From positions 11,671-75,670 of the forward strand of contig JAEWKH010000002.1 of NCBI GenBank assembly GCA_023386155.1: a stretch of 64,000 nt of DNA, in the 5' to 3' direction. This stretch comes from Pseudomonadota bacterium. Its GTDB lineage: Bacteria > Pseudomonadota > Alphaproteobacteria > Rhizobiales > Beijerinckiaceae. Below are positions 1 through 8,305 of this stretch, in pieces; position 1 is the stretch's first letter, and each line of letters opens with the position of its first letter. The notes under the pieces were generated by a model that was not told the origin of the DNA, did not search any database, and saw only the letters and a list, made by a program, of their open reading frames with translations. The position numbers and the translations under genes were made by a program.

Positions 1-1
1 T

Positions 2-121
2 TTCGACGGTTCACCCTACCGCCCCGTCAACCGCAGCGGCGGGCTCATCAGCGCTCCGGACGAGGAAAGCTGGACGGCCCTGCGCGATGCGCTTCTCACG
101 CAAGGATCAGCGCATCGTTGA
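2..121 (+). CDS. 3' end of an unidentified gene (partial)
   Basis: An open frame enters from the left edge and ends at a TGA at 119-121, giving 39 residues that begin FDGSPYRPVNRSGG and end ALLTQGSAHR. Codon use (GC-rich third positions) fits coding DNA, and the fragment is convergent with the hypothetical gene that ends at 174. I do not recognise the family from this fragment. A chance open frame at the window edge cannot be excluded. Confidence 0.5.
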   Translation, partial: FDGSPYRPVNRSGGLISAPDEESWTALRDALLTQGSAHR

Positions 122-173
122 TTGCGGTGCCTCTGTCCCGCTCGTGCATCGTGCGGACCCAGAAGGCCGCTTC

Positions 174-623
174 TCAGCGCGGATCCTCCGGAAGCATGTC
201 GGCAAGGTCCTGCAGGAACTTGATCGACGCGGGCGGGCGGCCCTCCTGTTCGGCGATCTTGATGATGTTGTTCAGGATGTTGGCGATCTCGCCCAGTTTT
301 GCGACGCGGCCCGCCGACAGGACGTGGAAGAAGGTCGAGAACGCCACGGCGATGGCCTGATCGTGCTCCTCGAGCCGGCGGCACTGCTCCTTGAGCGCCT
401 TGATGTCCCTTTCCTGCGCCGAAACGATTTCGACCAGGGTCAGCATCTGCTCGGCCAGGGTATCCACGGAAGCGTTCATGTCGGTCGGGCGTCCCAAATC
501 TGCAATGTTCGAGGGGGAAAGGGGCTGAAAGTCGTCGGCAACCTTGAGCCTGAGCGACTCGCTCACAGCGAGCAGGGCGATCGATAAACGATCCTCGTCC
601 TTCGGATGAATGTCGACATTCAT
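174..623 (-). CDS. Hypothetical protein with helical, coiled-coil-like middle
   Basis: A 149-residue protein starting MNVDIHPKDEDRL. It looks soluble: no signal peptide or membrane segment. The middle (about residues 55-90) is rich in Glu, Gln, Lys and Leu, as expected for a long helix or short coiled coil, and a more hydrophobic helical stretch follows. I recognise no family. The frame stays open upstream, with alternative ATG starts at 704 and 782 (176 or 202 residues). None has a strong ribosome binding site, so 623 is chosen because the acidic N-terminus looks most protein-like. It is convergent with the gene fragment at the left edge. Confidence 0.6.
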   Translation of the reverse strand: MNVDIHPKDEDRLSIALLAVSESLRLKVADDFQPLSPSNIADLGRPTDMNASVDTLAEQMLTLVEIVSAQERDIKALKEQCRRLEEHDQAIAVAFSTFFHVLSAGRVAKLGEIANILNNIIKIAEQEGRPPASIKFLQDLADMLPEDPR

Positions 624-789
624 GGAAGCCTGGCGCGCATGCCTCGCCGCTGCATCATTCGGGACGCCCTGGGGCGAACCCGTCGTGCGGGTCAGTCTGG
701 ACATTGCCTGCCGCAAGAAACGACGCAACTTCACCTGGACATCGGCTATCACGTTCCCACGTCTGCTCCCACGACTCCGCACCTCTCTT

Positions 790-835
790 CAGAGCGTCGG
801 ACCGAAAAGCGGATTTCACTTCTCGGTTCGTCGTC
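790..835. repeat. Intergenic palindromic repeat (same family as those near 35.7 kb)
   Basis: An imperfect palindrome lies between the hypothetical gene and serA. Its core, GAAAAGCGGATTTCACTTC, resembles the cores at 35.65-35.86 kb (for example GAAAAGTGGATTCCACTTC). It is followed by AGCGCATCGTGCGGAAAGTG at about 896-915, another partial copy. Such elements recur between genes in Hyphomicrobiales. No gene was found in 783-920. Confidence 0.5.
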
Positions 836-920
836 ATGAGAGAAAAGCTCACGACCGTATCATGACTCCCAAGCAAATGCTTCAGGAAGCTCTCTAGCGC
901 ATCGTGCGGAAAGTGACAGG

Positions 921-2168
921 TTATCCCCTTGCGTAGAGCAGCCGCGCCCTGATGGTTCCCTCCAGCGCGCGGATCTCGTCGAGGGTCTCCCGGCTCTGCT
1001 CAGGCAGGCCTTCGGCCTCGATCACGACATAGCCGATCTCGCCGTCCGTCTGCAGATGCTGGCCCGTGATGTTGAGGCCGCGCTGCGAGAAGGCGTTGTT
1101 GAGGCGGCCGAGGATGCCCGGCACGTTCCGGTGCACATGGATGTAGCGCGTGCCGGTGGCGCGGGACGGAAGCTGAACCTGCGGAAAGTTGACGGCCCCG
1201 ACCGTCGTGCCGACATCGGAATATTCAACGAGCTTCTTGGCAACCTCTGCGCCGATGCGCTCCTGCGCCTCTTCGGTCGATCCGCCGATATGCGGTGTCA
1301 GAATGACGTTGGCGAGTCCTTGCAGCGGCGTGACGAAAGGCTCCTTGTTCGAAGCGGGCTCGGCGGGAAACACATCGACGGCGGCGCCGCGCAGATGACC
1401 GCTTCTCAGAGCCTCGGCGAGCGCGTCGAGATCGACGACCGTGCCCCGGCTGTTGTTGATGAGATAAGCGCCCTTCTTCATCGCGGCGATCTCGGTCTTG
1501 CCGATCATCCCGTGCGTGGCCGGGGTCTCGGGAACGTGCAGGCTCACCACGTCGCTCTGGTTCAGCAGGGCATGCAGGCTGTCGGCAGGCTCCGTATTGC
1601 CGTGCCGAAGCTTGTCGGTCTGGTCGAAGAAGATGACCCGCATGCCCATGGCCTCGGCCAGATAGGAGAGCTGCGAACCGATATTGCCGTAGCCGACGAT
1701 GCCGAGCGTCTTGCCGCGAACCTCATGGCTGTCGATGGCGGACTTGTCCCATTGCCCCGCATGGGCTGACGTGGATTTGGGAAACGTGCGCCGCAACAGC
1801 ATGACGATTTCGCCGATCACCAGCTCGGCCACGCTTCGGGTGTTGGAGAAGGGGGCGTTGAAGACGGGGACGCCCGCATGCCGCGCAGCCTCCAGGTCGA
1901 CCTGGTTCGTGCCGACGCTGAAGCAGCCGACGGCGATCAGCCTGTTCGCCGCTTCCAGAACCCTGGCCGTCAGCTGCGTCCGGGAGCGGATGCCGAGCAG
2001 ATGGACACCCTGCAACGCCTCGATCAGCTGATCCTCGTCAAGGGCGGTCTTGAGATAGGTCAGGTTCGCGTAGCCGGCACCCCTGATCAGCTCGACGGCG
2101 CTGTCGTTCACGCCCTCGAGCAGGAGAATGCGGATCCTGTCTTTCTGAAGAGAGAACATCTCGGACAT
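921..2168 (-). CDS. serA: D-3-phosphoglycerate dehydrogenase
   Basis: Catalyses the first committed step of serine synthesis: NAD-dependent oxidation of 3-phosphoglycerate to 3-phosphohydroxypyruvate in the cytoplasm. The 415-residue protein has the E. coli-type layout. Substrate and NAD domains carry GYGNIG at about residues 159-165, the catalytic Arg in NNSRG (about 241), Glu in PAEP (about 270) and His in TPHIGG (about 293). A C-terminal ACT domain (about 343-415) is the usual serine-feedback site. The frame is open to 2216, but the ATG at 2168 has GGAG about nine bases upstream and gives the family length. It appears to be a single-gene unit, divergent from the O-antigen-ligase-like gene. 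Confidence 0.95.
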   Translation of the reverse strand: MSEMFSLQKDRIRILLLEGVNDSAVELIRGAGYANLTYLKTALDEDQLIEALQGVHLLGIRSRTQLTARVLEAANRLIAVGCFSVGTNQVDLEAARHAGVPVFNAPFSNTRSVAELVIGEIVMLLRRTFPKSTSAHAGQWDKSAIDSHEVRGKTLGIVGYGNIGSQLSYLAEAMGMRVIFFDQTDKLRHGNTEPADSLHALLNQSDVVSLHVPETPATHGMIGKTEIAAMKKGAYLINNSRGTVVDLDALAEALRSGHLRGAAVDVFPAEPASNKEPFVTPLQGLANVILTPHIGGSTEEAQERIGAEVAKKLVEYSDVGTTVGAVNFPQVQLPSRATGTRYIHVHRNVPGILGRLNNAFSQRGLNITGQHLQTDGEIGYVVIEAEGLPEQSRETLDEIRALEGTIRARLLYARG

Positions 2169-2706
2169 GTCGGCTCCATTCGACTTGAGCCGGCATGCCA
2201 TACCGTGCGGGGGCAACGGCGCAAGCCCTTTGGGCGCATCGTGCCTATGCCCCGGGAGAGGAGGGCTGCCTCGTCAGGACGAGGGCCATACCTCTGATGT
2301 TCCGTTACGACAGTGCCGGTCTGGACTATGATAGGTCGATCCGGTTGCAAAGGCAGCCGGTCAAGGAGACGGGAGCCGCTGCCGGATGTACGCGCGGCTC
2401 CCGTTCCGTTTCCGGGCTGCGATTATTCCGGTTGACGTTACGGCTCGTGCGGTTGCGGAGCTTCAGGCCGGCTCGACTCCTTTCCGCTCAGTCCCGCGCC
2501 GTTCGGCGACGCCACGCCGACAGCAGCGACATTCCGTCGTTTTAAGGCCGATCGATCCCGTTCGGACTAGGAAGTTCGTCGCTTCTCGCTTACTGATGCT
2601 TCGGCTTGGCCGGTCGGCCAAGTATTTCGGCTTGCCCGGCCGGCCAAGTATATTGAGCCGATTCCAGGTGAATCCTGGTTGCCGGATCTCAGGTTTCTGG
2701 ATAGCG
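2169..2706. other. 538-bp divergent intergenic region
   Basis: This region separates serA (leftward) from the O-antigen-ligase-like gene (rightward). It contains no convincing gene; the open frames here lack ribosome binding sites and have atypical composition. The notable content is the pair of 25-bp direct repeats with internal dyad symmetry at 2601-2651. From about 2700 to 2830 the DNA is clearly more AT-rich than its surroundings. Confidence 0.6.
2601..2651. repeat. Tandem pair of dyad-symmetric 25-bp repeats
   Basis: Copy 1 (2601-2625) and copy 2 (2627-2651) match at 23 of 25 positions and repeat with a 26-bp period. Each holds a near-palindrome: CTTGGCCGGTCGGCCAAG in copy 1 and CTTGCCCGGCCGGCCAAG in copy 2, each followed by TAT. 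Two dyad sites on the same DNA face-to-face arrangement, 55-105 bp before the nearest start codon, suggest a binding site for a dimeric regulator. That function is inferred. Confidence 0.6.
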
Positions 2707-4050
2707 ATGATGCGTATGCTCGCAGTTCATGAAGCGGATGTTGAGGACAAATATGCTGCGGACCCGCATGGACACATGAATTCGGAAGCAATTTTGACGC
2801 GTCCATTTTCAGGTAAATATCAGAATACTAGCGTCCATCTTGACAAGATCGGCCATGGCTTCGTCGTTGCCTTGCCGATAGCGATGGCGGTCGCCAATCG
2901 CTCTTCGCCGTTGTTTCTGGCCTGTGCGGCTGTTTTCGTGCTCGCCGCCCGTCTCGCCTCCGGTGCCATCCGGTTCGATCGTTCGGCGCTGGCCGGGCTG
3001 AGGGCAGGGGCTCTCGTCCTTGTGCTGTGCGGGTTCGTCTATCCTCTGATCTCGCTCGGCTGGGCGATGCGACCGGCCGTAGGGTTGTTTACGTTAGGTG
3101 AGGCCATCATCCCGGTCGTTTCGGGGGCGGTCCTGGTCATAAGCTGGCGTGCCGCTCCGCCGCCCCGCTGGTTGATCCGGGGCCTTGCAGGATCCATGCT
3201 GATCGCCGCAGGGCTGATCGTTGCGGAACTCCTGCTCGACTTTCCTCTCCGGCCCCTGCTCGACAGGCGGGTCGGGACTTTCATCCACAACAGGCCCGTC
3301 GTAACGCTGTTTCTCCTGCTGGGGCCTGTCCTCGTCCTGGTCTGGCTTCAGGGACGGCGAGCGCTCTTCTGGGCCGTCCTCTTCGGAATCGTGGCGACGA
3401 TCCTGATATCCGACAGCGAGGCCGCGAAGCTCGGGTTGCTGGCCGCTGCCGGGGCGTTCGCGCTGAGCTATGCCCCCTTCGTCTGGGTGAAGCGTCTGCT
3501 CACCATCGCCCTTCTCGGAGTGATCTGGATACAGCCCTTCTTCGGAAGCACCGTCGCCAAGTCCATGCCCGAGGCCATGATAGAAGCGACCAAGGCCGGG
3601 CATTCGCGGGAGCGCATCGAACTCTGGCAGGCCTTCAGCGACGTCAGCCTTCACTATCCGGTCCTGGGCACCGGGTTCTCGTCCTCGCCCTATATAGGCA
3701 GCCATCCGGTTGCCGCCGAAATCAATCCCGCGTACCGGAAGATGTTGAATGTCGGCCATCCCCATAACGCTTTCCTGCAAGTTTGGGTCGAACTGGGAGC
3801 GGTTGGGGCTCTCCTTATGTCGGCGCTCGTTCTTTGGGTGCTGAGGCGTCTTTCGAGCGCGCCGGCCAATATCCGCCGCGTCGGCATCATGACCCTCATG
3901 TCGGCAAGCGCGATCGCGCTTGTCAGCCATGGTGCCTGGCAGGGGTGGTGGATTGCCGCGGTTGCCCTGGCCACCGCGCTCCTGACCCTCCGTCCCGACC
4001 GTCTGGATTTCCCCGAACGGCGCAGAGCGGCCGGACTGGCTCCTGCATGA
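2707..4050 (+). CDS. O-antigen ligase / polymerase-like membrane protein (Wzy_C family)
   Basis: A polytopic inner-membrane protein of about 447 residues with roughly ten to twelve hydrophobic segments, starting near VVALPIAMAVANRSSPLFL. The C-terminal half has the family pattern: RERIELWQAFSDVSLHYPVLGTGF, then a periplasmic loop with HPHNAFLQVWVELGAVGAL. In this family these Arg and His residues contact undecaprenyl-linked glycan. Its role is probably ligating or polymerising a surface polysaccharide, but there are no glycosyltransferase neighbours to name the substrate. The start is uncertain: the frame opens at 2386, ATGs lie at 2707, 2716 and 2776, and none has a strong ribosome binding site. 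The first 70 codons after 2707 are AT-rich. Confidence 0.75.
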   Translation: MMRMLAVHEADVEDKYAADPHGHMNSEAILTRPFSGKYQNTSVHLDKIGHGFVVALPIAMAVANRSSPLFLACAAVFVLAARLASGAIRFDRSALAGLRAGALVLVLCGFVYPLISLGWAMRPAVGLFTLGEAIIPVVSGAVLVISWRAAPPPRWLIRGLAGSMLIAAGLIVAELLLDFPLRPLLDRRVGTFIHNRPVVTLFLLLGPVLVLVWLQGRRALFWAVLFGIVATILISDSEAAKLGLLAAAGAFALSYAPFVWVKRLLTIALLGVIWIQPFFGSTVAKSMPEAMIEATKAGHSRERIELWQAFSDVSLHYPVLGTGFSSSPYIGSHPVAAEINPAYRKMLNVGHPHNAFLQVWVELGAVGALLMSALVLWVLRRLSSAPANIRRVGIMTLMSASAIALVSHGAWQGWWIAAVALATALLTLRPDRLDFPERRRAAGLAPA

Positions 4051-4166
4051 ATTGTCAGGCTTGGCGGGATCCAAGCCCCTCCGGTGCGTGTTTGCACTCA
4101 AACAGGACTGGATGCGCCCCCCTGAGCGGCCGCTGTCATGGAGGGGCATGACGAGAAGGGGGCCAA

Positions 4167-4940
4167 GTGCCGCGAATCCTGACCTACAACGTGCACCGCT
4201 GCCTCGGGACGGACGGGCGGCTTTCGCCGTCGCGGATCGCCGACGTGATCGCGGCCTATGAGCCGGATGTGGTCGCCCTTCAGGAGCTCGATGTCGGGCG
4301 CCTTCGCACGGGCGGGATCGATCAGGCCCATGCGATCGCGCAGGCGCTCGGAATGCACGTCCATTTCCACGCCAGCCTGAAGGTCCTCGAGGAGCAGTAC
4401 GGCAACGCCATCCTGACCCACAGGCCGTCGCAGCTGGTGAAGGCGGAGGCGCTTCCGGGATGGGCCCGCAAGCCTGGCCTGGAGCCGCGGGGGGCGCTCT
4501 GGGCCTCTGTCCAGATCGGCGGCGCGGAGGTTCAGGTGATCAACACCCATCTGGGCCTGCGCCGGCCCGAACGGCTGGCCCAGGTCGATACCCTGCTGGG
4601 CCCGCAATGGCTCGGGCACCGGGCCTGCCGGGAGCCGGTGATCCTGGTGGGAGACTTCAACGCCACCCCGCGATCGCGGGCCTATCGGCGCCTGGCGGCG
4701 CATCTTTGCGATGCCCAGACGGAGGCGCGCCCGCCACGGCCCAGGGCGACCTTCCCCTCCCGGCTGCCGATCCTGCGCCTCGACCATGTCTTCGTCAGCC
4801 GCTCGATCCGTGTCATGCGGGTCGAAACCGTGCGCATCCCTCTCGCCCGCGTCGCCTCCGACCACCTGCCGCTCCTGGTGGAGTTCCAGGTCGCCCATGG
4901 CAAGGCGCACAAGCCCGACCTTGCCCATGCACAGGAATAG
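4167..4940 (+). CDS. Endonuclease/exonuclease/phosphatase (EEP) family hydrolase
   Basis: A 257-residue metal-dependent phosphoesterase of the DNase I-like EEP fold. The family motifs are in order: N-terminal TYNVHRCLG, QELD (metal-binding Glu near residue 40), INTHLGL, GDFNATP (about 157) and C-terminal SDHLPLLVEF (His near 235). There is no signal peptide, so it is probably cytoplasmic. The GTG start is supported by a GAAGGGGG ribosome binding site. It lies upstream of an LPG-synthase-type membrane protein and faces a phospholipase-D enzyme, a grouping often seen in rhizobia and related bacteria. That context suggests phospholipid or phosphodiester work rather than DNA repair. The actual substrate is unknown. 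Confidence 0.85.
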   Translation: MPRILTYNVHRCLGTDGRLSPSRIADVIAAYEPDVVALQELDVGRLRTGGIDQAHAIAQALGMHVHFHASLKVLEEQYGNAILTHRPSQLVKAEALPGWARKPGLEPRGALWASVQIGGAEVQVINTHLGLRRPERLAQVDTLLGPQWLGHRACREPVILVGDFNATPRSRAYRRLAAHLCDAQTEARPPRPRATFPSRLPILRLDHVFVSRSIRVMRVETVRIPLARVASDHLPLLVEFQVAHGKAHKPDLAHAQE

Positions 4941-5045
4941 GGCGCGGCGCGCCCGGAGAGACGGATCGGAGGGCCTGCCAACGCGTTTAGCTCCCGGAGC
5001 GGAGCCGCTCCCGGCGGAAAGGCCCGATTGGATCGAGGAGAGCGG

Positions 5046-5990
5046 ATGCGGAACTGGAAATATGTTATTGCTGCGGCAGCCATCGGCCTTGCAGCCTTCC
5101 TGCTCTACCGCACGCTCAGCCGCTACAGCCTGGAGCAATTGGTCGCCGCCGTTGCGGCCGTGCCCGTGCCGAGGCTGCTGGGGGCGGCCGGGTTCGCGGC
5201 CGCGAGCTACCTGTGCCTGACGTTCTTCGATTATCTCGCCCTTCATTATGTGAAACGGCCGCTGCCTTATCCGAAGGCGGCCCTGGCCTCCTTCACGGCC
5301 TTGTCCCTCGGCCATAACATCGGATTGGCCGCCTTGAGCAGCGGCGCTGTCCGTTACCGCTTCTACAGCCGCTGGGGCCTGAAGGCGGCTGAGGTCGCGA
5401 AGGTGATCGTCTTCTGCGGCATCACGGTCGGGCTGGGCCTCATGGTTCTGGGCGGCGCGGCGCTCCTGCTGCGCTCCGGGCTGGCGGTGGAGATCACGGG
5501 CCTCACGCAGCCGGTCGTCATCGCCCTGGGCATAGGCTGTCTCGCGCTTCCTGCCCTGTACCTGATCCTGTCGGCCCTCGTCCGGAAGCCTTTGAGGATC
5601 CGGCGCTGGTCGCTCGAGATGCCGCCGCTGCGACTGGCCATCGGGCAGGTCCTGGTAGGCTCCGTCAATTTCGCCTTCGTGGCGGCCTGCCTGCATCAGG
5701 CGCTCGCGGCCGTGGCCGACGTGGCCTATCTGGGCGTGGCGTCCGTCTATGTGATCGCCAACGCCACGGCCCTCGTCAGCCATGTTCCCGGCGGCCTGGG
5801 GGTGATCGAGAGCGTCGTCATGTATCTGCTGCCGCAGCAGGATCTGATCGGGCCGCTCCTGGTGTTCCGGTTCGTCTACTTCCTCGTACCTCTCGTCCTG
5901 GGAGGAATTCTGTTCGCGGTCACGGAACTGTTCTACCGCCGCAGGAGTGGCGCCTACGAAGCAGGCTCCGGCCTGGGGGCGAAGGCCTGA
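5046..5990 (+). CDS. Lysylphosphatidylglycerol synthase TM-domain (UPF0104) membrane protein
   Basis: A 314-residue inner-membrane protein with about eight hydrophobic helices, beginning with a signal-anchor-like helix (YVIAAAAIGLAAFLLY). It matches the transmembrane half of MprF/LPG synthases (UPF0104): SLGHNIGLAALSSGAVRYRFYSRWGL and SHVPGGLGVIESVVMYLLP are typical. It lacks the soluble aminoacyl-transfer domain, so it cannot make lysyl-PG alone; lipid flipping or transport is the likely role (inferred). The start at 5046 has a strong GAGGAG site five bases upstream. It follows the EEP gene by 105 bp and ends three bases from the convergent phospholipase-D gene. Confidence 0.85.
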   Translation: MRNWKYVIAAAAIGLAAFLLYRTLSRYSLEQLVAAVAAVPVPRLLGAAGFAAASYLCLTFFDYLALHYVKRPLPYPKAALASFTALSLGHNIGLAALSSGAVRYRFYSRWGLKAAEVAKVIVFCGITVGLGLMVLGGAALLLRSGLAVEITGLTQPVVIALGIGCLALPALYLILSALVRKPLRIRRWSLEMPPLRLAIGQVLVGSVNFAFVAACLHQALAAVADVAYLGVASVYVIANATALVSHVPGGLGVIESVVMYLLPQQDLIGPLLVFRFVYFLVPLVLGGILFAVTELFYRRRSGAYEAGSGLGAKA

Positions 5991-5993
5991 GCG

Positions 5994-7499
5994 TCACTCC
6001 TTGCGTCGCCGGAACAGCGACAGCGGCTCGAAGGGCTCCAGCGGATCGAGCAGGCCCGTGCCCGTTGCGGGAACATCCGGGCCCTCGTCCGCCATGGCGT
6101 TGAAGGCGCGAAGGCCTCGGACGCCGGTATTGAGCGTCTCGATGGCCGCGATGAGGGATCCGCCCACCCTGTCCAGGGTCCTTCCGAACGTTTCCGGGCT
6201 GGTGTCCAGGTGCTCCGCGAGCAGGCCGTCCCGCAGGCGGACGATCGTTTGCCGCATCTCTTCCGTGGTGGCTTCGATGGCGGCATCGCATTCGCTGTCG
6301 AGGCCGATCGAACGGTTGTTCAGGTTCGAGGAGCCGACCCGCAGGAACACGTCATCGACGATGATGAGCTTGGAATGGATGAGAACCTGGCACTCATGGC
6401 CTTGGCCATTCGGAATGACCGGGTAATAGACGCGAAGCCGGCCATGAGTGTCGGATTTGCGCAGGCGCCGGATCAGCCGGTCCCGGTTGGTGCCCATGAC
6501 GAGCTCCTCGGCCCAGCCGTGAGATTCATGCGTCTGGATCACAATGATCTCGGGGCCCTCGGGATCGGCGAGATGCCGCTCCAGGACGTCGCCCACATAG
6601 GGCGCCGTCATGTACTGCGCTTCGATGTAGATCGCCTTCCTGGCCGCCGAGAGGGCATCGAGCGTCAGCGCCGCCGCCTCGCTGGCGGCAGGCTGCTCGC
6701 CCCATGCCGGATAGGTGCGGGCGATGGCGATGGGCGCATGGTGGAAATCGGGCACGAGGCCCGACGGCCAGGGATCCGATCCGTTCGGAGACGGCGCGAT
6801 GTCCTCGCCGGTCGCGAATTTCCAGCGTCCATAGCCGAGCTCGGCCATGGACAGGGCGGCGTCGCCGTCCACGGCCATCTGGATATCGTGCACGGGCTCG
6901 TAGATGCTCCCGTCCTCTTTCAGCCGGAGCGGGTCGTCGCAGGCATGGCGACACGTGTCCCAGCGTTCGACGGTCAGGTCCATGCCTCCGACGAAGGCCA
7001 GGCTGTCGTCGATGCAGACGATCTTCTGGTGATGGGCGGCATAGAGCGGGTGGTGCGTGTCGAGCTTGAGCTGCAGGCGCGGATGGTTCTGCCAGTCGGC
7101 TCCGAAGATCAGCGGTCCCGGCGCACCGGGCGCATGCACGACGGCGACGCTCCACACGAGAATCCTGACTTCGAGATCGGGCCGTTCCTCGACGAGGGAG
7201 CGGAGCAGGGGGCCGAGCGGCGGCGAGTCAGCGGCGCTGACCTCGGGGCGCAGGCGGATGCTGCCGTCGAAATCCCAGCCGACGATGAGGATCGAGCGCT
7301 GGGCTTGCCGTAGGGCCGCCTCGAGGTGGGCGAAGTAGGGGGCCGCGTCGACCAGGACGCTGGCACGACGCCCATGGGCCACGCGCCAGCAGTTCTGTCC
7401 CGGACGCAGGATGGGGCCAACGGGCCTCTGCACCGCCCCGCGGGCGATGTTGAGAGCGCGCCGGCTTGTCGTTTCTTCCAAGAGTTGCACGTCAGCCAT
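5994..7499 (-). CDS. Phospholipase D / cardiolipin synthase-like protein
   Basis: An approximately 501-residue enzyme with two HKD phosphodiesterase motifs: HHQKIVCIDDSLAFVGGMD (His near residue 157) and HSKLIIVDDVFLRVGSSNLN (His near 375). These form one active site that transfers phosphatidyl groups or hydrolyses phosphodiesters. No clear signal peptide or membrane anchor is visible, unlike classical ClsA. It could be a ClsB/ClsC-like cardiolipin synthase or a phospholipase D. The start is uncertain: ATGs lie at 7499, 7505 and 7571 and none has a strong ribosome binding site. It is convergent with the LPG-TM gene, consistent with a phospholipid-related cluster. Confidence 0.85.
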   Translation of the reverse strand: MADVQLLEETTSRRALNIARGAVQRPVGPILRPGQNCWRVAHGRRASVLVDAAPYFAHLEAALRQAQRSILIVGWDFDGSIRLRPEVSAADSPPLGPLLRSLVEERPDLEVRILVWSVAVVHAPGAPGPLIFGADWQNHPRLQLKLDTHHPLYAAHHQKIVCIDDSLAFVGGMDLTVERWDTCRHACDDPLRLKEDGSIYEPVHDIQMAVDGDAALSMAELGYGRWKFATGEDIAPSPNGSDPWPSGLVPDFHHAPIAIARTYPAWGEQPAASEAAALTLDALSAARKAIYIEAQYMTAPYVGDVLERHLADPEGPEIIVIQTHESHGWAEELVMGTNRDRLIRRLRKSDTHGRLRVYYPVIPNGQGHECQVLIHSKLIIVDDVFLRVGSSNLNNRSIGLDSECDAAIEATTEEMRQTIVRLRDGLLAEHLDTSPETFGRTLDRVGGSLIAAIETLNTGVRGLRAFNAMADEGPDVPATGTGLLDPLEPFEPLSLFRRRKE

Positions 7500-7825
7500 G
7501 ACCATCAACGGGTTGACTTGCAAACTCGGGATTGAAGCCAAGGTTCCGGTCGACCTGTCCCGGGTCTGCATTCCAGCCGGCCATCATCCGGCGCGTGCTC
7601 CCGCGGCAGCCTGTGTCCCGGTCCCGTCCGGCGGCGATGAAATCTTCATCGGAACCCACGCAAATTCCGGGCAGGCATTCGCTTCAGTTTCGGCGCGCAG
7701 CCGTTGTCATTCGCCAAAACCGCCTAATAATCTACACAGTTCATATCCGATGAACGCGTAACTCTTTGCCGGCGGCCACAGGGTTACGCGTCGTCTGGGC
7801 GAGGCATCAGGGATAAAGGGCGATC
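7500..7825. other. 326-bp divergent intergenic region
   Basis: This region separates the leftward phospholipase-D gene from the rightward DUF2934 gene. No credible gene was found. It contains an inverted repeat at 7754-7791, described separately, and an AT-rich patch around 7725-7750 (CCTAATAATCTACACAGTTC). Confidence 0.5.
7754..7791. promoter_or_regulatory. Inverted repeat upstream of the DUF2934 gene
   Basis: Perfect 9-bp arms, ACGCGTAAC (7754-7762) and GTTACGCGT (7783-7791), are separated by 20 bp. The repeat ends 34 bp before the start codon at 7826. It could be an operator or a transcript-leader hairpin; the function is inferred. Confidence 0.4.
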
Positions 7826-8152
7826 ATGGACAAGCAACTCGAAGAGAGAATCCGTGAACGGGCATACGAGCTTTGGATGCGGCACGGGAGCATTCACGGC
7901 CGCGCTGATGAATATTGGTATCAGGCAGAGCGTGAAATTCTCGGCGGAGACGATGAGGCGGAAGGCCCGAAGGCGCCGATCATCGATCCCGCGCCTTTGG
8001 GCATGACGAGCATGACGGCGGACGAAGCGCTTTCGAGCCCCGTCGCGCCGAAGACCCGCAAGAAGCGCAGTCCCGCCGCTGTTCCCGTCGCGGAAGCAAG
8101 CGAGGCGCCTGCCGTGGCGCCGAAGCGGAAGCGCACGACCCGCACGACCTGA
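7826..8152 (+). CDS. DUF2934 domain protein
   Basis: A 108-residue protein. The N-terminus (about residues 5-40) carries the DUF2934 pattern IRERAYELWMRHGSIHGRADEYW followed by an acidic stretch. The tail is low-complexity, rich in Ala, Pro, Lys and Arg, and ends in basic RKRTTRTT, suggesting possible nucleic-acid contact. DUF2934 proteins are common in Hyphomicrobiales and often sit near glycogen or stress genes; their function is unknown. The start has AAAGGG about eight bases upstream. It lies just before glgC but is separated from it by a hairpin and 153 bp. Confidence 0.85.
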   Translation: MDKQLEERIRERAYELWMRHGSIHGRADEYWYQAEREILGGDDEAEGPKAPIIDPAPLGMTSMTADEALSSPVAPKTRKKRSPAAVPVAEASEAPAVAPKRKRTTRTT

Positions 8153-8171
8153 ACGAGCGAGATGACATGAG

Positions 8172-8194
8172 CCTCCGGGCCGTGTGGCCGGAGG
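8172..8194 (+). terminator. Hairpin downstream of the DUF2934 gene
   Basis: CCTCCGGGCC, loop GTGT, GGCCGGAGG forms a nine-pair stem with one bulged G, 19 bp after the stop codon at 8152. There is no T-run, so an intrinsic terminator is only one option. It may separate DUF2934 transcription from glgC. Confidence 0.35.
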
Positions 8195-8305
8195 ACCGAG
8201 GGGCAAGAGCAAAACTGAAGCCGAACCAGATCAGCGAGAACTCGCGGCCGGTTTCAGCGTCTACAGAGCGGGGCAGGTGGCTGCCTTTGATGTGAGGACC
8301 CGGTC

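Noticed and set aside
2280..2310. GGAAC-N17-CGTC match upstream of serA
   Set aside because: One mismatch from the EcfG consensus and serA is not an expected stress target; probably chance, and it lowers trust in other one-mismatch hits.
4098..5783. 561-residue minus-strand frame opposite the EEP and LPG-TM genes
   Set aside because: Covers two unrelated plus-strand genes with clear motifs and good ribosome binding sites; no domain seen.
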